A DNA stretch of 64,000 nt from Streptomyces antibioticus (GTDB lineage: Bacteria > Actinomycetota > Actinomycetes > Streptomycetales > Streptomycetaceae): assembly GCF_002019855.1 (NCBI RefSeq), contig NZ_CM007717.1, forward strand, positions 7,387,750-7,451,749, written 5' to 3'. The notes below the pieces were generated by a model, which saw nothing but the letters and a program-made list of their open reading frames with translations, had not been told where the DNA came from and did not search any database. This document shows positions 12,617-20,884 of this stretch, in pieces. The translations under genes and the position numbers were made by a program. The number at the start of each line of letters is the position of its first letter. Position 1 is the first letter of the stretch.

Positions 12617-13108
12617 GTGACCGACAGCCAAAGACCGCCGCTCGCCGTCTTCGATCTGGACAACACCCTGGCCGACACGGCCCACCGGCAGCGGTTCCTG
12701 GAGAGCAGGCCGCGCGACTGGGACGCGTTCTTCGCCGCCGCGCCGCAGGACCCGCCGATCCGGGAGGGCGTCGCGCTGGCCCGGAAGAGCGCCGAGGAGT
12801 GCGAGGTCGTCTATCTGACCGGCCGGCCCGAGCGCTGCCGGGCCGACACCCTGGCCTGGCTCGCCGCGCACGGGCTGCCCGAGGGGGACGTGCACATGCG
12901 GCGCGACCACGACCGGCGGCCCGCCCGGCGCACCAAGCTGGAGGTGCTGCGCCGGCTCGCCCGCGGCCGGGAGGTGCGGATGCTGGTGGACGACGACGAA
13001 CTCGTGTGCGTCGACGCCGAACGGGCCGGGTTCACCGTCGTCCGGGCGCGCTGGACGGCCCCCTCCGCCGAGCTGAGGACCGCTCAGGAGGGGGAAGGGC
13101 GGACGTAG
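12617..13108 (+). CDS. HAD-family phosphatase resembling polynucleotide 3'-phosphatases
   Basis: 163 residues with a GTG start. HAD motif I DLDNTLAD, motif II YLTGRPERCRADTLAWL, a conserved Lys after RRT, and motif IV MLVDDDELVCVDAERAGF. The order, spacing and the phrase TGRPE resemble the phosphatase domain of T4 polynucleotide kinase and small actinobacterial relatives. Nucleic-acid end repair is therefore possible but unproven. Single gene, convergent with the dodecin gene, with only 16 bases between stops. Confidence 0.8.
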   Translation: MTDSQRPPLAVFDLDNTLADTAHRQRFLESRPRDWDAFFAAAPQDPPIREGVALARKSAEECEVVYLTGRPERCRADTLAWLAAHGLPEGDVHMRRDHDRRPARRTKLEVLRRLARGREVRMLVDDDELVCVDAERAGFTVVRARWTAPSAELRTAQEGEGRT

Positions 13109-13124
13109 CCGGCGGCCGCTTCCG

Positions 13125-13340
13125 TCACTCCGACTCCTCCAGGCGGAAGCCCACCTTCAGTCCCACCTGCCAGTGGGCGATCTCGCCGTCCTCGATCTGC
13201 CCGCGCACCTGGGTCACCTCGAACCAGTCCAGGTTGCGCAGGGTCTGCGAGGCGCGGGTGATGCCGTTGCGCACGGCCGCGTCCACGCCCTCCGGCGAGG
13301 TTCCGACGATCTCCGTGACCCGGTAGGTGTGGTTCGACAT
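13125..13340 (-). CDS. dodecin (flavin/CoA-binding dodecamer)
   Basis: A 71-residue protein with the complete dodecin pattern: HTYRVTEIVGTSPEG, AVRNGITRASQTLRNLDWFEV and GEIAHWQVGLKVGFRLEE, with the Trp that stacks on the flavin ring. Dodecins store or buffer FMN/riboflavin and, in some actinobacteria, CoA. A GGAG ribosome site lies just before the ATG. Divergent from the polysaccharide locus. Confidence 0.96.
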   Translation of the reverse strand: MSNHTYRVTEIVGTSPEGVDAAVRNGITRASQTLRNLDWFEVTQVRGQIEDGEIAHWQVGLKVGFRLEESE

Positions 13341-13423
13341 CGGGTGCTCCTCTCGGCCGCGCGGGCGGCGTCGGGTCTGTCACGCGTCACTCCACCGTGC
13401 CCCACGCCGCGCCGTGCCGCCAT

Positions 13424-13442
13424 GTGTGGGCCGGGCCCGCAC
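13424..13442. promoter_or_regulatory. dyad in the dodecin / polysaccharide intergenic region
   Basis: GTGTGGGCC-G-GGCCCGCAC is a 9-base dyad with one mismatch around a single central base. It lies between the divergent dodecin and glycosylphosphotransferase genes. The following 50 bases are unusually A/T rich for this genome and probably hold the promoter of the polysaccharide operon. Whether the dyad is an operator is a guess. Confidence 0.35.
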
Positions 13443-13573
13443 GGTCGGCGGTCAAAAGTCCGATATTGGTATGTATGCGGTGATATAAGGATCATGTGAA
13501 GGGGCGTGGTCGTACGCATCGATGGTCCGTGCGGTCGCGCCCGCTATCCGTGATTGGGGGTTTGAAGGAGACC

Positions 13574-15046
13574 ATGCGGCTGTTCAGAGTCCCGATGTCC
13601 CGACAGGCGCCGATCCCCGTGGCCCGCCCGCCGGTCCGGCGCGTGGAGACCGGGGCACACTGGTACCGTCCCACGGCGCTGACCGTGGACGTCCTCGCCG
13701 CCGGCCTGCCGATCGCCGCGGCGTTCGTCGAGGTCCATGAGCCCCACCCGCTGCGCCTGGCCGCAGCCTCGGCCCTGCTGTGGCCCCTGATCGGTGTGTT
13801 CAGCAAGCGGTACACCCCGCTGGCCTGGGGCGACCGAGGCGGCCTGAGGGCCGTGATACGGGACTGGCTGGTCCTCGTCGGCGCCCTGGCCACGGTCCGG
13901 GTCGTCTGCGGTCTGGACAGTGTGCCGGCCGAGGCGTTCACCGCCCTCATCCCGGCGCTCGTCCTCACCGCCGTCTGCCAGAAGTCGATCCACCGTCATC
14001 TGCTCGCCGCCCGCCGCAACGCCCGCGCCCTGCGCCATGTACTGGTCGTCGGCGAGGCCCCCACGGTCGACGCGGTGGTCGAGCAGCTCGCCCAGCGCAC
14101 CGACCACGAGTACGTCGTCGTCGGCGCCTGTCCGGTGGGCGACGGCGAGATGCGCTCCGGGGTGCCGGAGTACGTACGGCTGCCCGGCGAGGCCCCCGAG
14201 TCGCCGGAGACGGACGCGCTCGCCGTGCTCACCGCGGCCGACGAGATCGCGGCCGACCTGGTCTTCGTCGCCCCCGGCCGGCTGATGTCCGGGGAGCGGA
14301 TGCGCCGGCTGTCCTGGGCCCTGCACGACGGGGGCCGCTCGCTCATGGTGCTGCCCGGCATCACCGACGTGGCCCGCCGGCGCATCCGGCTGACCTCGGC
14401 GGCCGGTCTCACCCTGCTGCACATCGCGCCGCCCCTCCAGCGCGGTTCGCACACCGTGGCGAAGTCGGCGCTCGACCGGGCCGGCGCCCTCGCCCTGATC
14501 CTGTTCTTCTCCCCGCTGCTCGTCCTGCTGGCGCTCGCCGTCCGGCTCGGCTCACCCGGTCCCGTGCTCTACCGCCAGACCAGGGTCGGCCGGCACGGGA
14601 AGACGTTCGCCATGTGGAAGTTCCGCACCATGGTGGTCGACGCGGACCGGCTCAAGAGCGGTCTGGAGGCACAGAACGAGAACGACGGCCATATGTTCAA
14701 GATGCGGCGCGACCCCCGGGTCACCCCGGTGGGCCGGATCCTGCGCCGCTACTCCCTGGACGAACTCCCCCAGCTCTTCAACATCCTCTTCGGCCACATG
14801 TCCCTCGTCGGGCCGCGTCCGCCGCTGCCCGAGGAGGTCCTCAAGTACAACGGCGTCGAGATGCGCCGGCTCAGCATCAAACCGGGCCTGACCGGACTGT
14901 GGCAGGTCAGCGGACGCTCGGACCTGTCCTGGCGCGAGACCGTCGCGCTCGACCTGCGCTATGTCGACAACTGGTCGCTGGCCGGGGACATGAACGTGAT
15001 GGCCCGCACCCTGCGCGCGGTGCTGGACGGCCAGGGCGCCTACTGA
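13574..15046 (+). CDS. polyprenyl-phosphate glycosyl-1-phosphate transferase (initiating enzyme of EPS)
   Basis: 490 residues. Starts polysaccharide repeat-unit synthesis by transferring a sugar-1-phosphate from a nucleotide sugar to undecaprenyl phosphate at the inner membrane. Hydrophobic segments in the N-terminal half, a CoA-binding-like central region (HVLVVGEAPTVDAVVEQL), one membrane segment before the catalytic domain (ALALILFFSPLLVLLALAV), then the PHPT motifs: RQTRVGRHGKTFAMWKFRTM, RRYSLDELPQLFNILFGHMSLVGPRPPLP and KPGLTGLWQVSGRSD. Start chosen at the ATG preceded by GAAGGAG; a GTG at 13496 is also in frame. First gene of the locus; a strong terminator follows directly. Confidence 0.94.
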   Translation: MRLFRVPMSRQAPIPVARPPVRRVETGAHWYRPTALTVDVLAAGLPIAAAFVEVHEPHPLRLAAASALLWPLIGVFSKRYTPLAWGDRGGLRAVIRDWLVLVGALATVRVVCGLDSVPAEAFTALIPALVLTAVCQKSIHRHLLAARRNARALRHVLVVGEAPTVDAVVEQLAQRTDHEYVVVGACPVGDGEMRSGVPEYVRLPGEAPESPETDALAVLTAADEIAADLVFVAPGRLMSGERMRRLSWALHDGGRSLMVLPGITDVARRRIRLTSAAGLTLLHIAPPLQRGSHTVAKSALDRAGALALILFFSPLLVLLALAVRLGSPGPVLYRQTRVGRHGKTFAMWKFRTMVVDADRLKSGLEAQNENDGHMFKMRRDPRVTPVGRILRRYSLDELPQLFNILFGHMSLVGPRPPLPEEVLKYNGVEMRRLSIKPGLTGLWQVSGRSDLSWRETVALDLRYVDNWSLAGDMNVMARTLRAVLDGQGAY

Positions 15047-15056
15047 GGCCCCGCAC

Positions 15057-15094
15057 GAGGACGCGGCCCCGATTCCCCGCGGGGCCGCGTCCTC
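15057..15094. terminator. strong hairpin after the glycosylphosphotransferase gene
   Basis: GAGGACGCGGCCCC and GGGGCCGCGTCCTC form a perfect 14-base-pair stem with a 10-base loop, 10 bases after the stop. It separates the initiating transferase from the acetyltransferase gene 86 bases further on. It may be a true end or an attenuator that makes expression of the rest lower. Confidence 0.8.
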
Positions 15095-15180
15095 GCCGTA
15101 CGTCCGCCATCCGGGCACGTCTGCCGTCAACACGCGGTGAACCGGGCCGCGGTGTCCCCGGCGGCGTGAAGGATCGCGTC

Positions 15181-15759
15181 ATGGTACAGACCACATCCGC
15201 CCGGCCCGCGGTCCCGGCGCGGTCCCTGCGCGGCTTCACCGGCGCCGGATACGACAAGGGGCGCCCACCGCTGATCCAGGCCGCCTGGTACGCCGCGCTC
15301 CATCTCCTCTTCGTCAAATGGTGGTTCCCGGCCCGCTGGCGGCCCGTCCTGCTGCGCGCCTTCGGCGCCCGCGTCGGCCGGCGGGTGCTGATCCGGCGCG
15401 GGGTACGCGTCCACTGGCCCTGGAAGCTGGACATCGGCGACGACGTCTGGATCGGCGAGGACGCCTGGATCCTCAACCTCGAACCCGTCACCATCGGCAG
15501 CGACTGCTGTGTCTCGCAGGGTGCGCTGCTGTGCACCGGGAGCCACCGCCGCCGTTCCGCCACCTTCGAGTTCGACAACGGCCCCGTCCGTCTCGAGCCG
15601 GGCAGTTGGGTCGCGGCCCGCGGTGTCGTGCTGCGCGGGGTCACCGTCGGCCGGGGCGCGGTGGTCGGGGCCGGCGCCGTCGCCCACCAGGACCTGGCGT
15701 CGGGCGCGGTCCTGACGGCCGGTCCGGCCGGGCAGGCCGGAAAGGCGGTCCCGGCGTGA
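15181..15759 (+). CDS. left-handed beta-helix acetyltransferase (WcaF-like)
   Basis: 192 residues of the hexapeptide-repeat O-acetyltransferase family. N-terminal KGRPPLIQAAWYAALHLLFVKWWFPARWRPVLLRAFGARVG is the usual WcaF-type entry. It is followed by imperfect hexapeptide turns (IGDDVWIGEDAWI, TIGSDCCVSQGALLCTGSH with the catalytic-type His, WVAARGVVLRGVTVGRGAVVGAGAVA). It probably acetylates a sugar of the polysaccharide repeat unit using acetyl-CoA. A ribosome site GAAGGA lies 7 bases before the ATG. Its stop overlaps the start of the next gene by 4 bases. Confidence 0.9.
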   Translation: MVQTTSARPAVPARSLRGFTGAGYDKGRPPLIQAAWYAALHLLFVKWWFPARWRPVLLRAFGARVGRRVLIRRGVRVHWPWKLDIGDDVWIGEDAWILNLEPVTIGSDCCVSQGALLCTGSHRRRSATFEFDNGPVRLEPGSWVAARGVVLRGVTVGRGAVVGAGAVAHQDLASGAVLTAGPAGQAGKAVPA

Positions 15760-16877
15760 GAATCGTCCATGTGGTCACCCTCGTCAGCGACGACGGGGCG
15801 TTCGGCGGCCCCACCAGCGTGGCCGTCGCGCAACTGGAGGAGTGCGCGGTGCGGGGACACGACGTGACGCTGGTCTCGCTGTGGCGCGGCGCGGCACCGG
15901 CCGCGCCCCGCCTGGGCGGTGTCCGGTTCGTCTCCCGCCCGGCGTGGCGGATCGTCCCCGGCCGGGGCTGCCTCGGCCTGATGCATCCGCTGCTGCTGCG
16001 GGACCTGTGGCGGGCCATGGGGCGGGCGGACGTCGTGCATCTGCACGCGGGGCGCGACCTCGTCTCCCTCGCCGGTCTCGCCGTCGCCCGGCTGCGGCGC
16101 AAGGAGTTCGTCACCCAGACCCACGGCATGGTCGCGCCCCGCACCGGTGCCGTCGCCCGGCTCTTCGACCGGGCGTTCGTGCCGCTGCTGCGCCGGGCGC
16201 GCGGCTGTCTGGTGCTCACCGAGCACGAACGCCGGGACCTGGCCGAGGTGTTGGGCCCCGACGGACCCCCGCTGGTGTCGCTGCCCAATGGCCTGCGCTG
16301 CGCCCCCGAGGAGGCGAGCGACGGGGTGCGCGGCGACCGCGAGGTGATCTTCCTGGCGCGGCTGCACCCGCGCAAACGCCCCGAGGCGTTCGTCGAGATG
16401 GCCGCCCTGGTCCACAAGGAGCACACCGGCGCCCGGTTCACGCTCTACGGCGCCGACGAGGGATCCCTGCCCGAGGTGCGGCGGCTGATCGCCGAGCGCG
16501 GACTGACCGGCGTGGTCTCCTACGGCGGCGCGCTGGACCACGATGCGGCGCTGGCCGCCTACCGCCGGGCCGCCGTGTACGTCCTGCCGAGCGTGCGGGA
16601 GCCGTTCCCGATGACGGTCCTGGAGGCGCTGGCCGAGGGAACTCCCGTCGTGTGCACGGACAGCAGCGGCATCGCCGCCGAGCTGGCGAGCCGGCAGGCC
16701 GCGTTGGTGACGGACGGCAGTCCGGAGGAACTCGCGGACGCGGTGGGCCGGTTGCTCGCCGACGCCCCGCTGCGCGGGCGGCTGGCCGCGGCCGGGCGGC
16801 GGGCCATCGACGAGGTGTTCTCCATCCGTGCCGTCGTGGACCGGCTGGAGGAGCTGTACCGCGGCCGTCGCGGATGA
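15756..16877 (+). CDS. glycosyltransferase, GT4 type
   Basis: 373 residues, GTG start overlapping the previous stop (GTGA). GT-B fold: N-terminal acceptor half with MRIVHVV and GGPTSVAVAQLEECAVRGHDVTLVS, VVHLHAG and TQTHGMV; C-terminal nucleotide-sugar half with VIFLARLHPRKRPEAFVEMA, YGADEGS, and the EX7E stretch PSVREPFPMTVLEALAEGTPVVCTD. It probably adds one sugar of the repeat unit on the cytoplasmic side. Donor sugar cannot be read. Last gene of this rightward unit, ended by a 17-base-pair hairpin. Confidence 0.92.
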   Translation: MRIVHVVTLVSDDGAFGGPTSVAVAQLEECAVRGHDVTLVSLWRGAAPAAPRLGGVRFVSRPAWRIVPGRGCLGLMHPLLLRDLWRAMGRADVVHLHAGRDLVSLAGLAVARLRRKEFVTQTHGMVAPRTGAVARLFDRAFVPLLRRARGCLVLTEHERRDLAEVLGPDGPPLVSLPNGLRCAPEEASDGVRGDREVIFLARLHPRKRPEAFVEMAALVHKEHTGARFTLYGADEGSLPEVRRLIAERGLTGVVSYGGALDHDAALAAYRRAAVYVLPSVREPFPMTVLEALAEGTPVVCTDSSGIAAELASRQAALVTDGSPEELADAVGRLLADAPLRGRLAAAGRRAIDEVFSIRAVVDRLEELYRGRRG

Positions 16878-16882
16878 CGACG

Positions 16883-16921
16883 GCGGGCGGTCCGGCCGCC
16901 GTACGCGGCCGGACCGCCCGC
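16883..16921. terminator. bidirectional terminator between convergent EPS genes
   Basis: GCGGGCGGTCCGGCCGC and its exact reverse complement pair over 17 bases around a 5-base loop (CGTAC). It lies 6 bases after the stop of the rightward glycosyltransferase and 20 bases before the stop of the leftward one. It is one of the two strongest hairpins in the window. Confidence 0.85.
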
Positions 16922-16941
16922 GGAGAGCGCGTGCGCGGGGT

Positions 16942-18141
16942 TCAGCGCACCGGGAGGAGACTCACCGAGCGCAGGATGTCCTCGAAGCGGGACGCGCAGT
17001 CCTCCAGGGCGAACTCCCGCTCGGCCAGGGCCCGGCTCTCCTTGCCGAGGGCCTCGGCGCGCGCCGGGTCCGACAGGATGCCGGCGGCCCAGACGGAGGC
17101 TTCGTCGAGCGCGGACTCCTCCGGCGCGAAGACCGCCGAGCCCGCCTGGCGCAGCAGGTGGGCGGCCAGATTGCCGGCCGGCATCAGACCGAGCACCGGA
17201 CGCCCGGCGCACAGATACGACAACGTCTTGGACGGGACCGAGAACTCCCCGGCGTCCGCGCCGAGGAGCACGACCAACAGGTCGCCGGTGCCCAGGACTT
17301 CGGGCAGCCGCTCGTACGGCTGGAAGGGCAGCAGGGTCAGCTCCACACCCCGGGCGGCCGCCGCCTCGCGCAGCACGGGCACCGCGGGACCGTCGTTGAC
17401 CACGACCAGCCGTACCGGGCAGCCGCGCCCGCGCAGCCGCTCGGCCAATTGGACCAGCAGTTCCGGGTTGTGCTTGAGGCCGAGGGTGCCGGAGTAGAGG
17501 ACGGTGCGCACCCCGTTCAGCCCGTGCTCGGCCGACCAGGCGTTGGCCCGGTCCACCGGCACGATCTCGTCCAGCGGCGCCCAGTTGGGGATGACGGTGA
17601 CCTTGTCGGCGGTGCCCCACTCGCGGTGGATCCGCAGGAACGAGTCGGCGATCACCACCACGGCCGCGGCCCTGCGCGCGGACCACTTCTCGCCCGCCCC
17701 GAAGACCTTGGCCGCGATCCCCATCGACCGGGCGACGCCCTCGGCGGCGAAACTCTTGAGCGCCACGGCGGTGACGTCCTGGTGCCACAGCACCCAGGGG
17801 ATGCGCAGCCGCCGCAGCACGGCCGCCGCCACCACCAGCACCGGGATCGGCAGGTTGGACAGCAGTGCCACGTCGGGCTTCTCCCGCCGTACCTGCCGGG
17901 CCAGTTCGAGACCGAGCAGGGTCTCCTGGCGCAGACGCCGGACATAGGCGTCCTTCTTCAGCGCGGTGCCGTCCCCGATGGTGGCGAAGCGCAGACCGGG
18001 CGTGTCCCCGGCGAGGTTGCCCTTGCCGGAGACGTACGCCGTGCAGGTCGAGTGGACGACGTCATGACCGCGGCGGGCCAGCTCCCGGCTCAACTGCGCC
18101 TGGAACGGGTGACCGCTGTAGTCGTGGACGAGGATCCGCAT
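16942..18141 (-). CDS. glycosyltransferase, GT4 type (WbuB-like)
   Basis: 399 residues, GT-B fold. Starts MRILVHDYSGHPFQAQLSRELARRGHDVVHSTCTAY; the C-terminal half has VRTVLYSGTLGLKHNPELLVQLAERL, VVVNDGPAV, and GEFSVPSKTLSYLCAGRPVLGLMP in the nucleotide-sugar site. It resembles enzymes adding fucosamine- or rhamnose-type sugars, but the donor is unknown. It lies 32 bases after the epimerase gene on the same strand, so the two are probably cotranscribed from the A/T-rich region near 19.2 kb. Confidence 0.9.
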   Translation of the reverse strand: MRILVHDYSGHPFQAQLSRELARRGHDVVHSTCTAYVSGKGNLAGDTPGLRFATIGDGTALKKDAYVRRLRQETLLGLELARQVRREKPDVALLSNLPIPVLVVAAAVLRRLRIPWVLWHQDVTAVALKSFAAEGVARSMGIAAKVFGAGEKWSARRAAAVVVIADSFLRIHREWGTADKVTVIPNWAPLDEIVPVDRANAWSAEHGLNGVRTVLYSGTLGLKHNPELLVQLAERLRGRGCPVRLVVVNDGPAVPVLREAAAARGVELTLLPFQPYERLPEVLGTGDLLVVLLGADAGEFSVPSKTLSYLCAGRPVLGLMPAGNLAAHLLRQAGSAVFAPEESALDEASVWAAGILSDPARAEALGKESRALAEREFALEDCASRFEDILRSVSLLPVR

Positions 18142-18173
18142 CGGTACTCCCTGTCCTGATGCTCGGTCGGGCA

Positions 18174-19154
18174 TCACTGGTGGGAGCGCTTGACCTGGTC
18201 GTAGACCCAGGCGTACGTCTTCTCGAGGCCGTCGAGCAGGGTGACGGACGGCTCCCAGCCGTGGATCTCGCGGATCAGGGTGTTGTCGGAGTTGCGGCCG
18301 CGCACGCCCTGCGGGGCGTCGAGGAGGTGCTTGCGCTCGCAGCGCACACCGGCGATCCGCTCGACGATGTCCACGAGCTGATTGATCGTCACCAGCTCGG
18401 AGGAGCCCAGGTTCACCGGCTCGCCGCTGTCCCCGCACATGATCATCTGGCTGCCGTGCAGGCAGTCGTCGATGTACATGAAGGAGCGGCTCTGCTCGCC
18501 GTCGCCCCAGATCTCGATGCGGTGGTCGCCGCTGAGGACCGCCTCGGCCACCTTGCGGCAGACCGCGGCGGGCGCCTTCTCCCGGCCGCCGGTCCAGGTG
18601 CCGTTGGGTCCGTAGACGTTGTGGTAGCGGGCGACGCGGGTGACGAACCCGAAGTCCTCCGCGTAGTGGCGGCACATGCGCTCGGAGAACAGCTTCTCCC
18701 AGCCGTAGCCGTCCTCGGGCTGCGCCGGGTAGGCGTCCTCCTCGCGCAGCGCGGTGAGGTTCGGGTCGGTCTGCTTGCCGGCGGCGTACACGCAGGCGGA
18801 GGAGGAGTAGAAGTAGCGCTCCACACCGGCCTCGTGGGCGGCGCGCAGCATGTGGGTGCTGGTGAGGACCGACAGCATGCAGGCGGTCTTGTTGTTCTCG
18901 ATGAAGCCCATGCCGCCCATGTCCGCGGCGAGCATGTACACCTGACGGGCGCCGCGCACCCCGGCGCGGGCGCTCTCCAGGAGCGAGAGGTCGTCGACGA
19001 CGTTCTCGGCGTCCGGGTGGACCTGGTACCACTCGTGCCGGGGCTTGATGTCGATCGACCGGACGGTCAGCCCCTGGGCCAGGAGGTCGCCCACGAGATG
19101 ACCACCGATGAATCCCCCGCCTCCGGCGACGACGACGTCGACCTGCTTGCTCAT
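18174..19154 (-). CDS. GDP-mannose 3,5-epimerase-like extended SDR enzyme
   Basis: 326 residues. Rossmann NAD site GGGGFIGGHL (residues 11-20). The residues characteristic of plant GDP-mannose 3,5-epimerase all have counterparts: Cys121 in YSSSACVY, Tyr150 and Lys154 in YGWEK, and Lys193 and Lys201 in REKAPAAVCRK. Also matching are HNVYGPNGTWTGG, SFMYIDDC and QGVRGRNSDNTLI. The plant enzyme converts GDP-D-mannose to GDP-L-galactose and GDP-L-gulose; BlmG of the bleomycin pathway is a bacterial relative. It probably supplies an L-sugar donor to the glycosyltransferases here. Other NDP-sugar epimerase activities remain possible. Confidence 0.87.
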   Translation of the reverse strand: MSKQVDVVVAGGGGFIGGHLVGDLLAQGLTVRSIDIKPRHEWYQVHPDAENVVDDLSLLESARAGVRGARQVYMLAADMGGMGFIENNKTACMLSVLTSTHMLRAAHEAGVERYFYSSSACVYAAGKQTDPNLTALREEDAYPAQPEDGYGWEKLFSERMCRHYAEDFGFVTRVARYHNVYGPNGTWTGGREKAPAAVCRKVAEAVLSGDHRIEIWGDGEQSRSFMYIDDCLHGSQMIMCGDSGEPVNLGSSELVTINQLVDIVERIAGVRCERKHLLDAPQGVRGRNSDNTLIREIHGWEPSVTLLDGLEKTYAWVYDQVKRSHQ

Positions 19155-19411
19155 GGCACAACTCCTCTGGGAATCCGGAGATCTGATGTGCGGTCAGTGC
19201 GACCGGCGACCATAAGCAATACACATTTGTCGGGATTTACGGGAAATGGCGCGCCGCTCCCGATCATGCGCGTCACCTCGATGACTCTGTCCGGGGAGCG
19301 TCCCGTCCAACTGAATGATTTGTGCGCGCCTGGTCTGATTTAGGAGATATGAGCGCTATATATCCTTCAGTGATGTTTCAGCCTAAATACTCGCTCGGCA
19401 GAGAGGTCGGG
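19155..19411. promoter_or_regulatory. divergent A/T-rich promoter region of the EPS locus
   Basis: A 257-base gap between the leftward epimerase and rightward polymerase genes, with A/T-rich patches near 19210-19250 and 19310-19395 that stand out from the 72% G+C surroundings. A short dyad-like stretch GATATGAGCGCTATATATC lies at 19347-19365. In-frame ATGs at 19349 and 19373 in this stretch lack well-spaced ribosome sites. I read it as the two divergent promoters; no specific sigma-factor consensus is assigned. Confidence 0.45.
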
Positions 19412-20884
19412 ATGCAGGACGCCCGCGTCCGCAGTGTGGCTGCGGTCTTCGTCTGGGCCGTGGTGCTGACCGTCGTGCTTCCGGGGCTGATCCTCCAGGC
19501 GCACGGCGTGCGGATCTCGCCCGCCCTCGCCCTCCAGGGCGTCGTCGTGGCGCACTCCGGCGGCGCCCTCGCCCGGGTGCTGACCGCCTCCACCGTGCGG
19601 TTCGTCGGCTTCGGGTTCTGGGTCTTCGCCTATGTCTGGCTCGGCCTGGCCCCGCTGGCGATGCTCGCCACCGACACCTACCCGTGGCCCTACCGCGCCG
19701 ACCAGCTCACCGCCCTCGGCGCCGTGGCCGTCGTCGAACTCGGGCTGCTCGCCTACAGCGCCGGCACGGCCCTCGCCGGCCGACGCGACCAGGGCCGCGC
19801 GGCGAGCGCACCGCCCGGACTCGTCGAGCGCGTCCTCGCCCGGCGGATCGCGCCCTGGCGGCTGATCGCCCTGTGCGCGCTCGCCCTCGGCCTCGCCGCG
19901 GTGCTGATCTCCGGCCAACCCGGCCGTCTGGGCGCCTACTTCACCAGCCGGGAGGCCATCACCGAGGCCGGCGGCGAGGACTCCTCGCTGCGCTCGCTGC
20001 TCACCTGGTCGCTGTCCGTCCCCGCCTTCTGGGCCCTGCTCGGACTGCTGCGGGTGCCGCGCGCGACCGGCGGCGACCGCTGGCTGCGCGGCGTGCGCTG
20101 GCTGCTCCTGCCGGTGCTCGTCGCGCTCAACGTCGTCGTCAACAACCCCATCAGCAAACCGCGGTTCTGGGCCGGCATGGTCCTGCTCACCCTGCTGTTC
20201 TCGATCCCCCGGCTGTGCCGGCCCCGGGCCTTCCGCGTCACCGCGGCCGCCCTGATCGCCGCCCTGCTGTTCGTCTTCCCCTACAGCGACTACTTCCGCT
20301 ACAGCGACCGGGAGGACGTCGCCGTCGTCTCGCTCTCCGAACAGTTCACCGCCAACGGCGACTACGACGCCTTCCAGCAGGTGCAGACCGGCCTCGACCA
20401 CGCGCGCGACGACGGCCTCTCCCCGCAGAACGTGCTGGGGCCCCCGCTGTTCATGGTGCCGCGCTCGATGTGGCCGGAGAAGCCCGAGGACACCGGCATC
20501 GCCCTGGCCCGGTACGCCGGTTACGACTTCCACAACCTCTCCGCGCCGCTGTGGATCGAGAGTTACCTGTGGGCCGGCCCCTTCGCGGTGATCGTGGTGT
20601 TCTGCCTGCTCGGCGCCTTCGGCCGGCGGGTCGACGACGTCCGGCACCGGCTGCGCGACCGGGCGGGCGTCCTCGCGGCGCTGCTGGTCCCGGCGTTCGC
20701 CTTCTACCAGATGGTCTTCCTGCGCGGCAGCCTGCTCGCCATCGCGGGCCCGCTGACCCTGCTGGTCGCCGTCCCCCTGCTCATCAGCACCCCCACCGCC
20801 CGAGCATCCCGGTTCCCCTCAACGGCGATGCCGACCGCACCCAACCGTCACGCATCGATCCCCGGAACAGGAGGGCACCCGTGA
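19412..20884 (+). CDS. O-antigen/EPS polymerase-like membrane protein (Wzy)
   Basis: 490 residues with about ten to twelve hydrophobic segments and a long hydrophilic stretch near residues 300-375 that contains SLSEQFTANGDYDAFQQVQTGLDH and VPRSMWPEKPEDTGIALARY. This oligosaccharide-repeat-unit polymerase layout, together with Wzz and Wzx genes directly downstream, supports the call; Wzy proteins are too diverse for motif proof. Start chosen at the ATG after GAGAGG. The stop overlaps the next start by 4 bases. It would polymerise flipped repeat units at the outer face of the membrane. Confidence 0.8.
   Translation: MQDARVRSVAAVFVWAVVLTVVLPGLILQAHGVRISPALALQGVVVAHSGGALARVLTASTVRFVGFGFWVFAYVWLGLAPLAMLATDTYPWPYRADQLTALGAVAVVELGLLAYSAGTALAGRRDQGRAASAPPGLVERVLARRIAPWRLIALCALALGLAAVLISGQPGRLGAYFTSREAITEAGGEDSSLRSLLTWSLSVPAFWALLGLLRVPRATGGDRWLRGVRWLLLPVLVALNVVVNNPISKPRFWAGMVLLTLLFSIPRLCRPRAFRVTAAALIAALLFVFPYSDYFRYSDREDVAVVSLSEQFTANGDYDAFQQVQTGLDHARDDGLSPQNVLGPPLFMVPRSMWPEKPEDTGIALARYAGYDFHNLSAPLWIESYLWAGPFAVIVVFCLLGAFGRRVDDVRHRLRDRAGVLAALLVPAFAFYQMVFLRGSLLAIAGPLTLLVAVPLLISTPTARASRFPSTAMPTAPNRHASIPGTGGHP

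Noticed and set aside
13496..13573. GTG at 13496 as the start of the glycosylphosphotransferase gene
   Set aside because: It adds 26 residues without family support; the ATG at 13574 has GAAGGAG in front at good spacing.
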